Shown: piece after piece, positions 11,182 through 20,489 of the stretch
Layout of the letters: each line of letters opens with the position of its first letter
Position numbering within the stretch: the first letter of the stretch is position 1
DNA from: Agreia sp. Leaf283
Lineage (GTDB): Bacteria > Actinomycetota > Actinomycetes > Actinomycetales > Microbacteriaceae
Direction: 5' to 3'
Assembly: GCF_001422485.1 (NCBI RefSeq)
Contig: NZ_LMNF01000003.1
Span: forward strand, 287,443-351,442
Length of the DNA: 64,000 nucleotides
Program-made: the position numbers and the translations under genes
The notes under the pieces: model-generated
Seen by the model: only the letters and a program-made list of their open reading frames with translations
The model's database searches: none
Told to the model about the DNA's origin: nothing

Positions 11182-13749
11182 GTGAAGGCGATCAGGAGAT
11201 TCACCGTCCGTTCCGTGCTGCCCGAGCGTCTCGGTGCCGTCGGCGAGCTGGCATCCAATCTTCGCTGGTCGTGGCACGAGCCCACCCGAGCGCTGTTCTC
11301 CCGCATCTCGCCCGACGACTGGCAGCAGACCGGATGCGACCCGATCGCACTCCTCGGCGCCGTCAGCCCCGAGCGTCTCGAGGAGCTGTCGCACGACGAG
11401 GGATTCGTCGCCTGGGCGAACAGCCTGCGCGACGACCTGAACCGCTATCTGTCCGAGCCCCGCTGGTACCAGCAGCTCGAGGGTGAGAAGCCGCACAGCA
11501 TCGCCTACTTCTCTGCCGAGTTCGGCATCGCCGCCGCGCTCCCGCAGTACTCCGGCGGACTCGGAATCCTTGCCGGAGACCACCTGAAGGCCGCGAGCGA
11601 CCTGGGCGTGCCGCTCACGGGAGTCGGGCTGTTCTATCGCGCCGGCTACTTCAGCCAGGCCATCTCGCGCGACGGCTGGCAGCAGGAGAGCTACCCGGTG
11701 CTCGACCCCGACGGCCTGCCCCTCACTGTGCTCAGACTCGCCGACGGCTCGGCGGCCCACATCGCGCTCGCCCTGCCCGACGGTCGTGCCCTCTTCGCCC
11801 GCATCTGGCAGGCCCAGGTCGGCCGAGTGCGCCTGCTGCTGCTCGACACCGACATCCCCGAGAACGCAGAAGACCTGCGCGGCATCACCGACCGCCTCTA
11901 CGGCGGCGGCGGCGAGCACCGCCTGCTGCAGGAGCTTCTCCTCGGCATCGGCGGAGTGCGGGCGCTCAAACTGGCGGCCGAGCTTCGGGATGTGCCGGAG
12001 CCCGAGGTCTTCCACGCCAACGAGGGGCACGCCGGCTTCCAGGGCCTCGAGCGCATCTCGCGCCTCATCGGAGACGGACTCTCTTTCGACGCGGCGCTGC
12101 AGGTCGTGCGCGCCGGCACCGTCTTCACGACGCACACCCCTGTTCCCGCGGGCATCGATCGCTTCGAGCGCACTCTCATCGAGCGGTACTTCGGCGGCGA
12201 CCTGCTGCCCGGCCTCAGCGTCGACGACATCCTGCACCTGGGAGCCGAGGACTACGACGGCGGATCGCCCGACGTGTTCAACATGGCCGTCATGGGCCTG
12301 CGCCTCGCGCAGCGGGCGAACGGCGTGTCCGAGCTGCACGGCGCCGTGAGCCGCGGCATGTTCCAGGGACTCTGGAAGGGATTCGACGTCGACGACGTGC
12401 CGATCACCTCGGTGACGAACGGCGTGCACGCCGCCACGTGGACCGATCCGCTGCTGCAGGAACTCGCGAGCTCGAAGCTCGGCACCTCCGACACGACCCA
12501 CGCCGACTGGAACAGCGCCGACGTCAGCGACAGCGACCTCTGGGCCGTGCGCGGCGACATGCGTCGCCAGCTCGTGCACGACGCGCGTCGCCGCGTGACC
12601 GAGGCGTTCGAGCAGCAGAACCCGGGCTCGATCGCTCCGGCCTGGTACCAGACCCTGCTCGACCCCACCGTGCTCACCATCGGATTCGCCAGGCGGGTGC
12701 CGACCTACAAGCGCCTCACCCTGATGCTGCACGACCCCGCGCGACTCAAGTCGATCCTGCTCAACCCGCAGCGCCCCATCCAGCTGGTGATCGCCGGCAA
12801 GTCGCATCCGGCCGACGAGGAGGGCAAGCGGCTCATCCAGAAGCTCGTGCAGTTCGCGTCAGACCCCGAGGTGCGTCACCGCATCGTCTTCCTGCCGAAC
12901 TACGACATCGGCATGGCGCAGCTGCTCTACCCGGGCACCGACGTGTGGCTGAACAACCCGCTGCGCCCGCTCGAGGCGTGCGGAACATCCGGAATGAAGG
13001 CCGCGCTCAACGGCGGACTCAACCTGTCGATCCTCGACGGATGGTGGAACGAGTACTACGACGGCGAGAACGGCTGGGCGATTCCGACGGCCGACGGCGC
13101 CAGCACGCCGGAGGAGCGCGACGCCATCGAGGCCGGCGCCCTCTACGACCTCATGGAGCACCAGGTCGCGACCCGCTTCTACGACCGCAATGCCGACGGC
13201 ATCCCCGAGCGCTGGCTGGCCTCGGTGCGGCACACGCTCTCGACGCTGAGCCCGAGCCTGTCGGCCGAGCGCATGGTTCGGGAGTACACCGAGCGCCTCT
13301 ACACGAAGGCCGCCGCTGCCGAGAGGGTCATGTCGGTCAGGGACCACGAGGCGGCTCGTGAGCTGTCGGCGTTCGCCGAGCGCATGACCGCGCACTGGCC
13401 GAAGGTGCAGGTCGTGCACGTCGAGTCAGGCGGCCTCGACGACACCCCGCAGGTCGGCGACTCGCTGCACCTGCGCGCCCAGGTGCAGCTCGATCGTGTC
13501 AGTCCCGACGACGTGGCGGTCGAGGTCGTCTACGGGCAGGCCGGATCGGGCGACGAACTGCGCGACACCGCCACGTTCTCGTTGTCGCCGTCGCCGGCGG
13601 CGGGGGCGGATGCCTCGGGCGTCGTTCTCTTCGAAGGCACGCTGCCTCTGTCGAGGGCCGGAGCGTTCGGCTACACGGTGCGCGTCGTGCCCAAGCACGC
13701 GCACTTGGCGTCGGCCGCCGAGCTGGGCCTCATCGCGACCGCGCACTGA
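11182..13749 (+). CDS. glgP: Alpha-glucan (glycogen/maltodextrin) phosphorylase
   Basis: This 855-residue GT35 enzyme releases glucose-1-phosphate from the non-reducing ends of alpha-glucan. The PLP-binding lysine is K606 in GTSGMKAALNGG; the preceding EACGTSG and following NGWAIP are family hallmarks. The N-terminus begins MKAIRRFTVRSVLPERL, typical of the actinobacterial type, with a DUF3417-like lead. The GTG at 11182 was chosen because GGAG (11170-11173) lies 8 nt upstream; the frame is open far upstream only as the antisense of glgE. The last 120 residues form an extra beta-rich tail not present in short phosphorylases. It ends against glgX over a strong R1 hairpin. Confidence 0.95.
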   Translation: MKAIRRFTVRSVLPERLGAVGELASNLRWSWHEPTRALFSRISPDDWQQTGCDPIALLGAVSPERLEELSHDEGFVAWANSLRDDLNRYLSEPRWYQQLEGEKPHSIAYFSAEFGIAAALPQYSGGLGILAGDHLKAASDLGVPLTGVGLFYRAGYFSQAISRDGWQQESYPVLDPDGLPLTVLRLADGSAAHIALALPDGRALFARIWQAQVGRVRLLLLDTDIPENAEDLRGITDRLYGGGGEHRLLQELLLGIGGVRALKLAAELRDVPEPEVFHANEGHAGFQGLERISRLIGDGLSFDAALQVVRAGTVFTTHTPVPAGIDRFERTLIERYFGGDLLPGLSVDDILHLGAEDYDGGSPDVFNMAVMGLRLAQRANGVSELHGAVSRGMFQGLWKGFDVDDVPITSVTNGVHAATWTDPLLQELASSKLGTSDTTHADWNSADVSDSDLWAVRGDMRRQLVHDARRRVTEAFEQQNPGSIAPAWYQTLLDPTVLTIGFARRVPTYKRLTLMLHDPARLKSILLNPQRPIQLVIAGKSHPADEEGKRLIQKLVQFASDPEVRHRIVFLPNYDIGMAQLLYPGTDVWLNNPLRPLEACGTSGMKAALNGGLNLSILDGWWNEYYDGENGWAIPTADGASTPEERDAIEAGALYDLMEHQVATRFYDRNADGIPERWLASVRHTLSTLSPSLSAERMVREYTERLYTKAAAAERVMSVRDHEAARELSAFAERMTAHWPKVQVVHVESGGLDDTPQVGDSLHLRAQVQLDRVSPDDVAVEVVYGQAGSGDELRDTATFSLSPSPAAGADASGVVLFEGTLPLSRAGAFGYTVRVVPKHAHLASAAELGLIATAH

Positions 13750-13756
13750 CGCCGTG

Positions 13757-13793
13757 CCCTTCGACAGGCTCGTTCCCTGAGCCTGTCGAAGGG
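13757..13793. repeat. R1 repeat hairpin between convergent glgP and glgX
   Basis: A perfect 15-bp stem (13757-13771 with 13779-13793) encloses a 7-nt loop. It fills most of the 46-bp gap between two convergent genes, so a bidirectional terminator role is likely. Confidence 0.85.
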
Positions 13794-13795
13794 GG

Positions 13796-15844
13796 TCAGT
13801 TGGCTCGGAACAGGCGAAGCGACGAGGGCGACATCTCGATCTCCGTGCCGGGCTCGTAGGTGGGCCCCTCCTCCGGGTTCGGGGCGTCCTCGCCCGAGTT
13901 CCAGAGCTCCGTGTACGAGGCCACTCCCCTGTGCACGGGCAGGGTCACGGTGACCGGAGCCTCGATGCCGTGGATCACGAGCAGGATGCGATTGAACTCC
14001 TCGTGCTCGGGCGTGGACGCCGCCATGTACTGCAGGGTGCGGTTCTCCGCCGAGTTCCAGTCGTAGACCGACATCGACGATCCTGTGGCGTCGTACCAGT
14101 CCATCTGGCTGGCGCTCGGGGTGGTCTCGCCGAAGATGCCGAACCGGACCGGCCGCAGCGCGGGGTTCTCGCGCCGCAGCTTCAGCAGGTGCTGGGTCGT
14201 CTTCCAGTGGTCCTTCTGCCAGCGCCGCCTGTCCCAGCTCAGCCAGGTCAGCTCGCTGTCGTGGCAGTACGCGTTGTTGTTGCCCTTCTGGCTGCGACCG
14301 AACTCGTCGCCGGCGGTGATGAGGGGCACGCCCGCCGAGAGCAGGAGGGTGCCCATGAGGTTGCGCATGGCCTGGCGCCTGGCGGCCTCGATCGGCCTCG
14401 ACGAGGTCGGCCCCTCCACGCCGTGGTTGAACGACATGTTGTTGTCGGTGCCGTCGCGGTTCGACTCGCCGTTGCCCACGTTGTGCTTGGTGTCGTAGGC
14501 CGTGAGGTCGGCCATCGTGAACCCGTCGTGGGCCGTGATGAAGTTGATCGACGACAGGGGCCCCCGGTGCTGGGCGAAGGTGTTCGACGATCCGGCGAGG
14601 CGTGTCGCGAGCATTCCCACGCCGTCGCCCGGATCGCCGTGCTCCCGGATCGAGCGGATGTCGCGCAGCCAGAACTTGCGCATGCGGTCGCGGTAGCGGT
14701 CGTTCCACTCCGACCAGCCGTCGGGAAAGTTGCCGGTCTGCCATCCGCCCATGCCGACATCCCACGGCTCGGCGATCATCTTCACGTTCTGAAGCGCCGG
14801 GTCCGAGACGATGTCGGTGAGAAGCGGATGCTGCGGGTCGTAATAGTGGTCGGCGTTGCGTCCCAGGGTGGCCGCGAGATCGAAACGGAATCCGTCGACC
14901 TGCACCTCGTTCGCCCAGAAGCGCAGGGAGTCGAGGATCATGCGTGAGACGGCCGGGGTGGCGGTGTTGATGCTGTTGCCGCATCCGGTGACGTCGATGT
15001 ACGTGCCGCCGGCGGTCTGCCGGTAGTAGCTGGCGTTGTCGATGCCGCGGAAGCTCGTGGTCGGGCCGCCGGGACCCTCCTCTGCCGTGTGGTTGTAGAC
15101 CACATCCAGCAGAACCTCGATGCCGGCCTCGTGCAGCAGCTTGACCATGCCCTTGAACTCGCGGAGGTTGGCGCTGGCGCCCTGGGCCTGGGCCGATTTC
15201 GAGGCGTAGAGCGCGTGTGGGCTGAAGAACCCGAGCGTGTTGTAGCCCCAGTAGTTGCGCAGTCCCTGCTTGATGAGCCGCTGCTCCGACACGAACGACT
15301 GCACGGGAAGCAGCTGCACCGCCGTGACGCCGAGGTTCTTCAGGTAGCCGATCGTGGTCTCGTGGGCGAGGCCGGCATAGGTTCCGCGCAGCTCCTCGGG
15401 GATGCGGGGATTGAGCTCGGACAGGCCCTTGAGGTGCGCCTCGTAGATGACCGAGTGGTCGAGTGGAGTGTTCGGCTTCGTGACGCCGGCCCAGTCGAAC
15501 GACTCGTCGACCACGACGGAGCGCTGCGACCCCGAGCTGAGCCGCTGGATTCCCTTGCCGTACGGGTCGAGCAGCAGCTTGGTGGGGTCGAAGCGGTGGG
15601 TCGGACCCTGGGGGCCCGCGACGCGCAGGGTGTACCGGCGGCCGGGAACGAGCTCACGGGTGCGGCCGAACCACACCCCGTGCCGGTCGCGGGTCAGCTC
15701 GACGGTCTTGTAGATCCAGTTCGCATCCTTGTCGTCGAACAGGCACAGCTCCACCTTCTCGGCGTGTTCCGACCAGACCCGGATCTCGCCTCCGTGGGCC
15801 GTGAGGCGAACGCCCATGTTGGCGAGGGGATCGGCGACAGTCAT
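13796..15844 (-). CDS. glgX: Glycogen debranching enzyme GlgX (paralogue 1)
   Basis: This 682-residue isoamylase-type GH13_11 enzyme cleaves alpha-1,6 branch linkages. The CBM48-like N-terminus (residues 5-110) contains GVRLTAHGGEIRVWSEHAEKVELCLF. The barrel shows GFRFDLAATL (nucleophile Asp), MIAEPWDVG (acid/base Glu) and FITAHDGFTM (transition-state Asp). The ATG at 15844 has TACTCT on the minus strand (15857-15852), 7 nt upstream, with no ribosome site. A second GlgX of 733 residues is encoded at 45227-47428; the two differ in their N-termini and contexts, so separate roles (glycogen turnover versus trehalose synthesis) are inferred. Confidence 0.94.
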   Translation of the reverse strand: MTVADPLANMGVRLTAHGGEIRVWSEHAEKVELCLFDDKDANWIYKTVELTRDRHGVWFGRTRELVPGRRYTLRVAGPQGPTHRFDPTKLLLDPYGKGIQRLSSGSQRSVVVDESFDWAGVTKPNTPLDHSVIYEAHLKGLSELNPRIPEELRGTYAGLAHETTIGYLKNLGVTAVQLLPVQSFVSEQRLIKQGLRNYWGYNTLGFFSPHALYASKSAQAQGASANLREFKGMVKLLHEAGIEVLLDVVYNHTAEEGPGGPTTSFRGIDNASYYRQTAGGTYIDVTGCGNSINTATPAVSRMILDSLRFWANEVQVDGFRFDLAATLGRNADHYYDPQHPLLTDIVSDPALQNVKMIAEPWDVGMGGWQTGNFPDGWSEWNDRYRDRMRKFWLRDIRSIREHGDPGDGVGMLATRLAGSSNTFAQHRGPLSSINFITAHDGFTMADLTAYDTKHNVGNGESNRDGTDNNMSFNHGVEGPTSSRPIEAARRQAMRNLMGTLLLSAGVPLITAGDEFGRSQKGNNNAYCHDSELTWLSWDRRRWQKDHWKTTQHLLKLRRENPALRPVRFGIFGETTPSASQMDWYDATGSSMSVYDWNSAENRTLQYMAASTPEHEEFNRILLVIHGIEAPVTVTLPVHRGVASYTELWNSGEDAPNPEEGPTYEPGTEIEMSPSSLRLFRAN

Positions 15845-15851
15845 GCGTCTT

Positions 15852-15857
15852 AGAGTA
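15852..15857 (-). promoter_or_regulatory. Predicted leaderless -10 box of glgX (TACTCT)
   Basis: The hexamer is 7 nt from the glgX ATG. The opposite strand reads TAGAGT at 15851-15856 and may serve the divergent cysteine desulfurase, whose start is 42 nt further on behind a ribosome site. Confidence 0.4.
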
Positions 15858-15897
15858 GTGATTGCCAGGTTTCGAACAGATCACGGAAAGAGTCGTC

Positions 15898-17094
15898 GTG
15901 CCCGTCTACCTCGACCATGCGGCCACAACGCCGATGCTCCCCGATGCGCGAGACGCGTACATCGAGGCGCTCGGGGTCGTCGGCAACCCCGCGTCGATCC
16001 ACAGCCAGGGTCAGCAGGCGAAGCGCATGCTCGAGGAGGCTCGCGAGCTCGTCGCGGCGAGCGTGTCGGCCGAGCCCGTCGAGGTCGTGTTCACCTCGGG
16101 GGGAACAGAAGCGGTGAACCTCGGCATCAAGGGCCTCTTCTGGAAGCGGCAGGAGGCCCGTCCGCGCCCTCGCATCCTCGTTCCCGGCGGGGAGCACCAC
16201 GCCACCATCGACGCGGTCGAGTGGCTGGCCGCCCACGACGGCGCCGAGATCGACTGGCTGCCGATCGACGAACTCGGCCGACTGCATCCGCAGACCCTGC
16301 GCGAGGCGATCGAGCGCGATCCCGAATCGGTGGCCCTCGTCTCGGTCCTGTGGGCGAACAACGAGGTCGGCACGATCCAGCCGGTCTCCGAGCTCACCGC
16401 CGTCGCGGCCGAGTTCGGCGTTCCCACCCACGTCGACGCCGTGTCGGCGTTCGGATACCTGCCGCTCGACTTCCACGCGTCGGGCGCCGCCGCCCTGAGC
16501 ATCTCGGCGCACAAGATCGGCGGTCCGGTCGGCGTCGGCGCGCTCCTGCTCTCGCGCTCCGCCGAGATCGTGCCCCTCTTCCACGGCGGCAGCCAGCAGC
16601 GCGGCCGCAGCGGAACACAGGACGTCGCCGGCGCCGTCGCGTTCGGGGTCGCGGCCCGCCGCGCATCCGACGAGGTGCACGGCCACGCGGCCGCGCTGGC
16701 CGTCTTGCGCGACCGGCTCATCGAGAGCGTGCGGCTGGCAGTTCCCGAGGCGGTGCTGCGGGGCGATCCGGATGCGGCGGGCCGGCTTCCCGGAAACGCC
16801 CACTTCACCTTCCCCGGCTGCGAGGGCGACTCGCTCCTCTTCCTGCTCGACGTGGCGGGGCTGTCGGTCTCCACGGGATCCGCCTGCCAGGCCGGCGTTC
16901 CCGAGGCGTCGCACGTGCTCACGGCCATGGGCCTCAGTGAGGCCGATGCGAGGGGAGCGCTGCGCATGACGCTGGGACACGGAACGACGGAGGCGGACGT
17001 CGACGCGCTCGTGGCCGCGTTGCCCGCGGCCTTCACCCAGGCATCCAAGGCGGGCCTCAGCGACAGGCTCGTGCCGCTGGGCCACGCGCGCTGA
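15898..17094 (+). CDS. Cysteine desulfurase (NifS/IscS-like, class V aminotransferase)
   Basis: This 398-residue PLP enzyme moves sulfur from cysteine to a persulfide for tRNA thiolation and Fe-S assembly. It opens with YLDHAATTPM, the family N-terminal motif. The PLP lysine is K206 in SISAHKIGG and the sulfur-carrying cysteine is C330 in STGSACQAG. The GTG at 15898 is preferred over an upstream TTG at 15862 because GGAAAG (15885-15890) lies 7 nt before it and the protein then begins directly with the conserved core. In related genomes this gene usually sits next to mnmA, its sulfur acceptor; here 4 kb of other genes lies between them. Confidence 0.95.
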   Translation: MPVYLDHAATTPMLPDARDAYIEALGVVGNPASIHSQGQQAKRMLEEARELVAASVSAEPVEVVFTSGGTEAVNLGIKGLFWKRQEARPRPRILVPGGEHHATIDAVEWLAAHDGAEIDWLPIDELGRLHPQTLREAIERDPESVALVSVLWANNEVGTIQPVSELTAVAAEFGVPTHVDAVSAFGYLPLDFHASGAAALSISAHKIGGPVGVGALLLSRSAEIVPLFHGGSQQRGRSGTQDVAGAVAFGVAARRASDEVHGHAAALAVLRDRLIESVRLAVPEAVLRGDPDAAGRLPGNAHFTFPGCEGDSLLFLLDVAGLSVSTGSACQAGVPEASHVLTAMGLSEADARGALRMTLGHGTTEADVDALVAALPAAFTQASKAGLSDRLVPLGHAR

Positions 17095-17110
17095 GCGGCG
17101 CCGCGGTTCT

Positions 17111-17205
17111 GCGCTGGTCGAGTAGCGAGGAACGAGCGTATCGAGGCCACCGTGGGGTGATTTCGATACGCCGGCTCGTTCCTCGCCCGGCTACTCAATC
17201 AGCGC
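17111..17205. repeat. Dispersed repeat family R2, long hairpin
   Basis: A left arm (GCGCTGGTCGAGTAGCGAGG and on to about 17151) and a right arm (about 17162-17205, containing CGATACGCCGGCTCGTTCCT) are imperfect inverted copies of about 40 nt. Related arms recur at 40838-40905 and 41084-41105. It lies just after the cysteine desulfurase, at the left edge of the redox block. Confidence 0.75.
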
Positions 17206-17243
17206 AGGCGGCTGGGCCACGCTTGTGATGAGACGACTCCTGC

Positions 17244-17305
17244 GTGCCGTCGCGTCGCGCCATTGCGCCCATCCCGACGCGCTGGACGGGCGCGACAGCG
17301 CCACC
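17244..17305. repeat. Dispersed repeat family R3, copy 1
   Basis: This is an imperfect inverted repeat with arms of the form GCGCCATTGCGCCCATCC and ACGGGCGCGACAGCGCCAC. Other copies are at 20982-21042, 40907-40957 and 40975-41033. It directly abuts an R2 element. Confidence 0.7.
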
Positions 17306-17314
17306 GGACTTGCC

Positions 17315-18292
17315 CTACAGGTTGACGGTGGCCACGATCGCCAGGTGATCGCTGCCGCCGGCGGGAATGACCGTGTTCGACGTGACGTCGAGTCCGCGCT
17401 GCAGGAAGTGGTCGAGTCTCGCCAGGGGGAACGGCGTCGCCGGCCACGTGAAGCCGAACAGTCCGTCGCTCTGGTTGGGCTCGTTCAGCTGCGACAGGAT
17501 CGGCTTGAACGCCCTGTCTGTCGAGGCCGCATTGAAGTCGCCGACCGCGATCACACGATCGTTCTCGTCGTTCGGCAGAACGTCGGCGAGGTTCTTCAGC
17601 ATCTCGTCGCGATCGGCGTGGTCGCCGATGCGAGCCGACGCGGCATGGATGACGTAGATGCTGACCAGGCCCTCGGGAGTCTCGAGGTCGGCGGCGAGGG
17701 CGCGCTGCCAGCCGAGTCCGAGGTCCCACGGCTGGGCGTTCAGAATCGGGTAGCTGCTCCAGAGGCCGACCGTGCCGACCTGGTAGGAGTACTCGTAGCT
17801 GGCGTCGAGCACCGACGACACCTGGGCACTCGACTCGGCGTCCATCTCCTGGATGGCCACGACCTGGGCGCCGGTGGCGACGAGGTCTGCGGCAGAGGCC
17901 GCCCCTGTTCCCGAACTCGCCTCGACGTTCTGACTGGCCACGGTGAGCGTGTTCGCGCTCGCGGGCGGCGCGGTCCACTTCAGAGGGATGATCGTCGCTC
18001 CGAAGACGAGGCCCCAGGCTGCGACCGGCACGATCACGGCGGCCCACGGCCGGCCGCGGCGGGCGAAGGCCGCGAGCACGATGAGCAGCGGGATGAACAC
18101 TCCCAGCCATGGCGCGGCGGAGTCGACAAGCAGGCCGAGGCCGCCCACGTCGGGAACCCAGTTGTGCAGCACGATGAGGGCCGCGAGAAGCAGGGAGGAC
18201 GCCACGACGACGGCGTTCAGCGCGCGTCGACCTCCAGACGGCCGACGCTTCCGTGAGGGTGACGCCCGGGGCGTCTCGGCCAGGAGAGACAT
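17315..18292 (-). CDS. Endonuclease/exonuclease/phosphatase (EEP) family membrane protein
   Basis: This 325-residue protein has two or three N-terminal membrane segments (residues 24-45, 58-76 and 85-105), placing the catalytic domain outside the membrane. Metal-site motifs of the EEP fold are present: QEMDAES (near residue 150), GDFNAAS (near 255) and the terminal GSDHLAIVATV with its catalytic Asp-His. Relatives include secreted DNases and phosphodiesterases, and the substrate cannot be told from sequence. It is divergent from furA. It does not belong to the sulfur/tRNA block around it. Confidence 0.88.
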   Translation of the reverse strand: MSLLAETPRASPSRKRRPSGGRRALNAVVVASSLLLAALIVLHNWVPDVGGLGLLVDSAAPWLGVFIPLLIVLAAFARRGRPWAAVIVPVAAWGLVFGATIIPLKWTAPPASANTLTVASQNVEASSGTGAASAADLVATGAQVVAIQEMDAESSAQVSSVLDASYEYSYQVGTVGLWSSYPILNAQPWDLGLGWQRALAADLETPEGLVSIYVIHAASARIGDHADRDEMLKNLADVLPNDENDRVIAVGDFNAASTDRAFKPILSQLNEPNQSDGLFGFTWPATPFPLARLDHFLQRGLDVTSNTVIPAGGSDHLAIVATVNL

Positions 18293-18389
18293 CGCCCTCC
18301 AGTCTGCACGGGCAGGCTGGACGAATGCCCAGCCCCGCCGGTGAACGGTTGATGACGACGATGACGTGACACGCCGGGGCGTGTCGTTA

Positions 18390-18406
18390 TTTTGAGTAAT
18401 TCAAAA
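18390..18406. promoter_or_regulatory. Fur-type operator upstream of furA
   Basis: TTTTGAGTAATTCAAAA is a palindrome with TTTTGA and TCAAAA arms around 5 nt, AT-rich in a very GC-rich background and close to FurA boxes of Actinobacteria. It overlaps the predicted -35 hexamer of furA (18392-18397), so bound protein would block the promoter. Confidence 0.75.
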
Positions 18407-18420
18407 CAAGCACCTAGGGT
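18392..18420 (+). promoter_or_regulatory. furA-katA promoter, leaderless
   Basis: TTGAGT (18392-18397), a 17-nt spacer and TAGGGT (18415-18420) make a vegetative-type promoter. The -10 ends 6 nt before the ATG at 18427 and there is no ribosome site. Leaderless furA transcripts are known in other Actinobacteria. Confidence 0.65.
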
Positions 18421-18426
18421 TGACGC

Positions 18427-18870
18427 ATGACGACAGAGCGAGCGGATGCGACGGCCCTGGCCGACAGCATCCGTCACGCCGGGTTGCGGGTCACCGAGCC
18501 CCGGGTCGCCGTTCTCGGCGTGCTCGAGAACGAGTCCCACATCGAGGCCGAGCGGGTGTTCCGCGCGGTGCTTCCGCTGGTGCCGGGAACGAGCGTGCAG
18601 GCCGTGCACGGAATCCTCGCCGCGTTCACGCAAGCCGGGCTCGTGCGACGCATCGAGCCCGCCCACTCGCCGGCGCTCTACGAGCGCCGTGTGGGCGACA
18701 ACCATCACCACGTCGTCTGCACCGGCTGCGGAGCGGTCGAAGACATCGACTGCACCGTCGGCCATAGCCCGTGCCTGACTCCGTCGTCATCCGGCGGATT
18801 CCAGATCCAGACCGCCGAGGTCACGTTCTGGGGTCTCTGTCCTGCCTGTCAGGCAGCAGTGCCAGCCTAG
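18427..18870 (+). CDS. furA: Fur family transcriptional regulator (FurA/CatR type)
   Basis: This 147-residue repressor has a winged-helix N-terminus (residues 1-80, GLRVTEPRVAVLGVL) and a metal-binding dimerisation domain. The DNHHHVVCTGCGAVEDI segment (about 95-110) contributes His ligands plus one CxxC, and CPAC near the C-terminus supplies the second CxxC of a structural zinc site. It is 42 bp upstream of katA on the same strand, the furA-catalase pairing typical of peroxide-responsive regulators. A palindromic operator overlaps its own promoter, so autoregulation is predicted. Whether it senses Fe, peroxide or both cannot be read from the sequence. Confidence 0.92.
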   Translation: MTTERADATALADSIRHAGLRVTEPRVAVLGVLENESHIEAERVFRAVLPLVPGTSVQAVHGILAAFTQAGLVRRIEPAHSPALYERRVGDNHHHVVCTGCGAVEDIDCTVGHSPCLTPSSSGGFQIQTAEVTFWGLCPACQAAVPA

Positions 18871-18912
18871 ATCTCGTACATCCTCCCGACCGCCCGATTT
18901 ACAAGGAGAACA

Positions 18913-20412
18913 ATGTCCACCGATGCCTTCACCACCACCAACTCCGGCGCCCCGGTCGCCAGCGATGAGCATTCGCAGACCGTCGGAACCGACGGACCGA
19001 TCACGCTGCACGATCACTACCTGGTCGAGAAGCTCGCCCAGTTCAACCGCGAGAAGGTGCCGGAGCGCATTGTGCACGCCAAGGGCGGCGGCGCGTTCGG
19101 AACCTTCGTCACCACCCACGATGTCTCCGCCTACACGCGCGCCAGCCTCTTCCAGCCCGGCGCATCCGTCGACATGCTCGCGCGCTTCTCGACCGTGGCG
19201 GGGGAGCAGGGCAGCCCCGACACCTGGCGCGACCCGCGCGGCTTCGCGCTGAAGTTCTACACCGACGAGGGCAACTACGACCTCGTCGGCAACAACACGC
19301 CCGTCTTCTTCATCCGCGACGGAATCAAGTTCCCCGACTTCATCCACTCGCAGAAGCGCCTGCCGGGAACGCACCTGCGCGACCACGACATGCAGTGGGA
19401 CTTCTGGACGCTGTCGCCCGAGACCGCCCATCAGGTGACCTGGCTCATGGGAGACCGCGGTCTGCCGGCTTCGTGGCGGCACATGGACGGCTTCGGATCG
19501 CACACCTACCAGTGGATCAACGCCGCCGGCGAGCGGTTCTGGGTCAAGTACCACTTCAAGACCCACCAGGGCATCGAGATCCTGAGCCAGACCGACGCGG
19601 ACCGCATCGCCGGAGAGGACGCCGACTTCCACATCCGCGACCTGTCTGAGGCGATCAAGCGCGGCGACTACCCGAGCTGGACCCTGAGCGTGCAGATCAT
19701 GCCCTATGCCGACGCGGCCACCTACCGCTTCAACCCCTTCGACCTCACGAAGGTCTGGCCGCACGCGGACTACCCGCTGCACGAGGTCGGAACCATGACG
19801 CTGACCCGCAACCCCGAGAACTACTTCGCGCAGATCGAGCAGGCCACGTTCGCGCCGTCGAACTTCGTTCCCGGAATCGCCGCCAGCCCCGACAAGATGC
19901 TGCTCGCGCGCATCTTCAGCTACGCCGACGCGCACCGCTACCGCGTGGGAACGAACCACGCGGAGCTGCCCGTGAACGCGCCGACCGCGCCACTGCACAG
20001 CTACTCGAAAGACGGGGCGATGCGCCACGGATTCACGTCTGCCGAGACGCCCGTCTACGCACCGAACTCGCACGGAGGCCCGCACGCGGACCCCGCCCGG
20101 GCCGGTGCCGACGCGGGCTGGGAGTCCGACGGCGAGCTCGTGCGCGCCGCCGCCGAGCTGCACGCCGACGACGACGACTTCGGCCAGGCCGGCACGCTGG
20201 TGCGCGAGGTTCTGGATGACGCGGCTCGCGACCGGCTCGTCGCGAACATCGCGGGTCACGTCTCGAAGGTGACCGATGCAGGCCTCCGCCAGCGCGTCTA
20301 CCAGTACTGGACGAACGTCGACGCGACGCTCGGCGCCCGCGTGGCCGCAGCGGTCGAGCCCAGCGCCCCCGGCTCGAACGAGCAGCCCGAGGTCGTGGGC
20401 ATCGGGGCATAG
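18913..20412 (+). CDS. katA: Monofunctional haem catalase
   Basis: This 499-residue clade 3 small-subunit catalase dismutates hydrogen peroxide. The distal His is H55 ([12 protein letters not shown]), the distal Asn is N127 ([14 protein letters not shown]) and the proximal haem ligand is Y337 ([12 protein letters not shown]). The length and the lack of a C-terminal flavodoxin-like domain are normal for the small-subunit type. The ATG has GGAG (18903-18906) about 6 nt upstream. It follows furA by 42 bp, so both should be controlled by the Fur-box promoter. Confidence 0.97.
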   Translation: MSTDAFTTTNSGAPVASDEHSQTVGTDGPITLHDHYLVEKLAQFNREKVPERIVHAKGGGAFGTFVTTHDVSAYTRASLFQPGASVDMLARFSTVAGEQGSPDTWRDPRGFALKFYTDEGNYDLVGNNTPVFFIRDGIKFPDFIHSQKRLPGTHLRDHDMQWDFWTLSPETAHQVTWLMGDRGLPASWRHMDGFGSHTYQWINAAGERFWVKYHFKTHQGIEILSQTDADRIAGEDADFHIRDLSEAIKRGDYPSWTLSVQIMPYADAATYRFNPFDLTKVWPHADYPLHEVGTMTLTRNPENYFAQIEQATFAPSNFVPGIAASPDKMLLARIFSYADAHRYRVGTNHAELPVNAPTAPLHSYSKDGAMRHGFTSAETPVYAPNSHGGPHADPARAGADAGWESDGELVRAAAELHADDDDFGQAGTLVREVLDDAARDRLVANIAGHVSKVTDAGLRQRVYQYWTNVDATLGARVAAAVEPSAPGSNEQPEVVGIGA

Positions 20413-20420
20413 CGCGACCG

Positions 20421-20481
20421 ATCCCTGAGCCTGTCGTTCCCTGAGCCTGTCGAAGGGCAACGTCGACAGGCTCAGGGAACG
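20421..20481. repeat. R1 repeat cluster after katA
   Basis: A partial copy at 20421-20436 is followed by inverted copies at 20435-20457 and 20462-20481. The arms pair over 20 bp around a 7-nt centre (20455-20461). The position directly after the katA stop suits a terminator. Confidence 0.8.
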
Positions 20482-20489
20482 CCCGCCCC

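Noticed and set aside
15862-15897. TTG start 12 codons upstream for the cysteine desulfurase
   Set aside because: It has no ribosome site, and the extra residues are not part of the conserved N-terminus.
17111-17305. Insertion sequence remnant
   Set aside because: The inverted arms recur elsewhere as short elements, there is no transposase fragment and no target-site duplication is evident.
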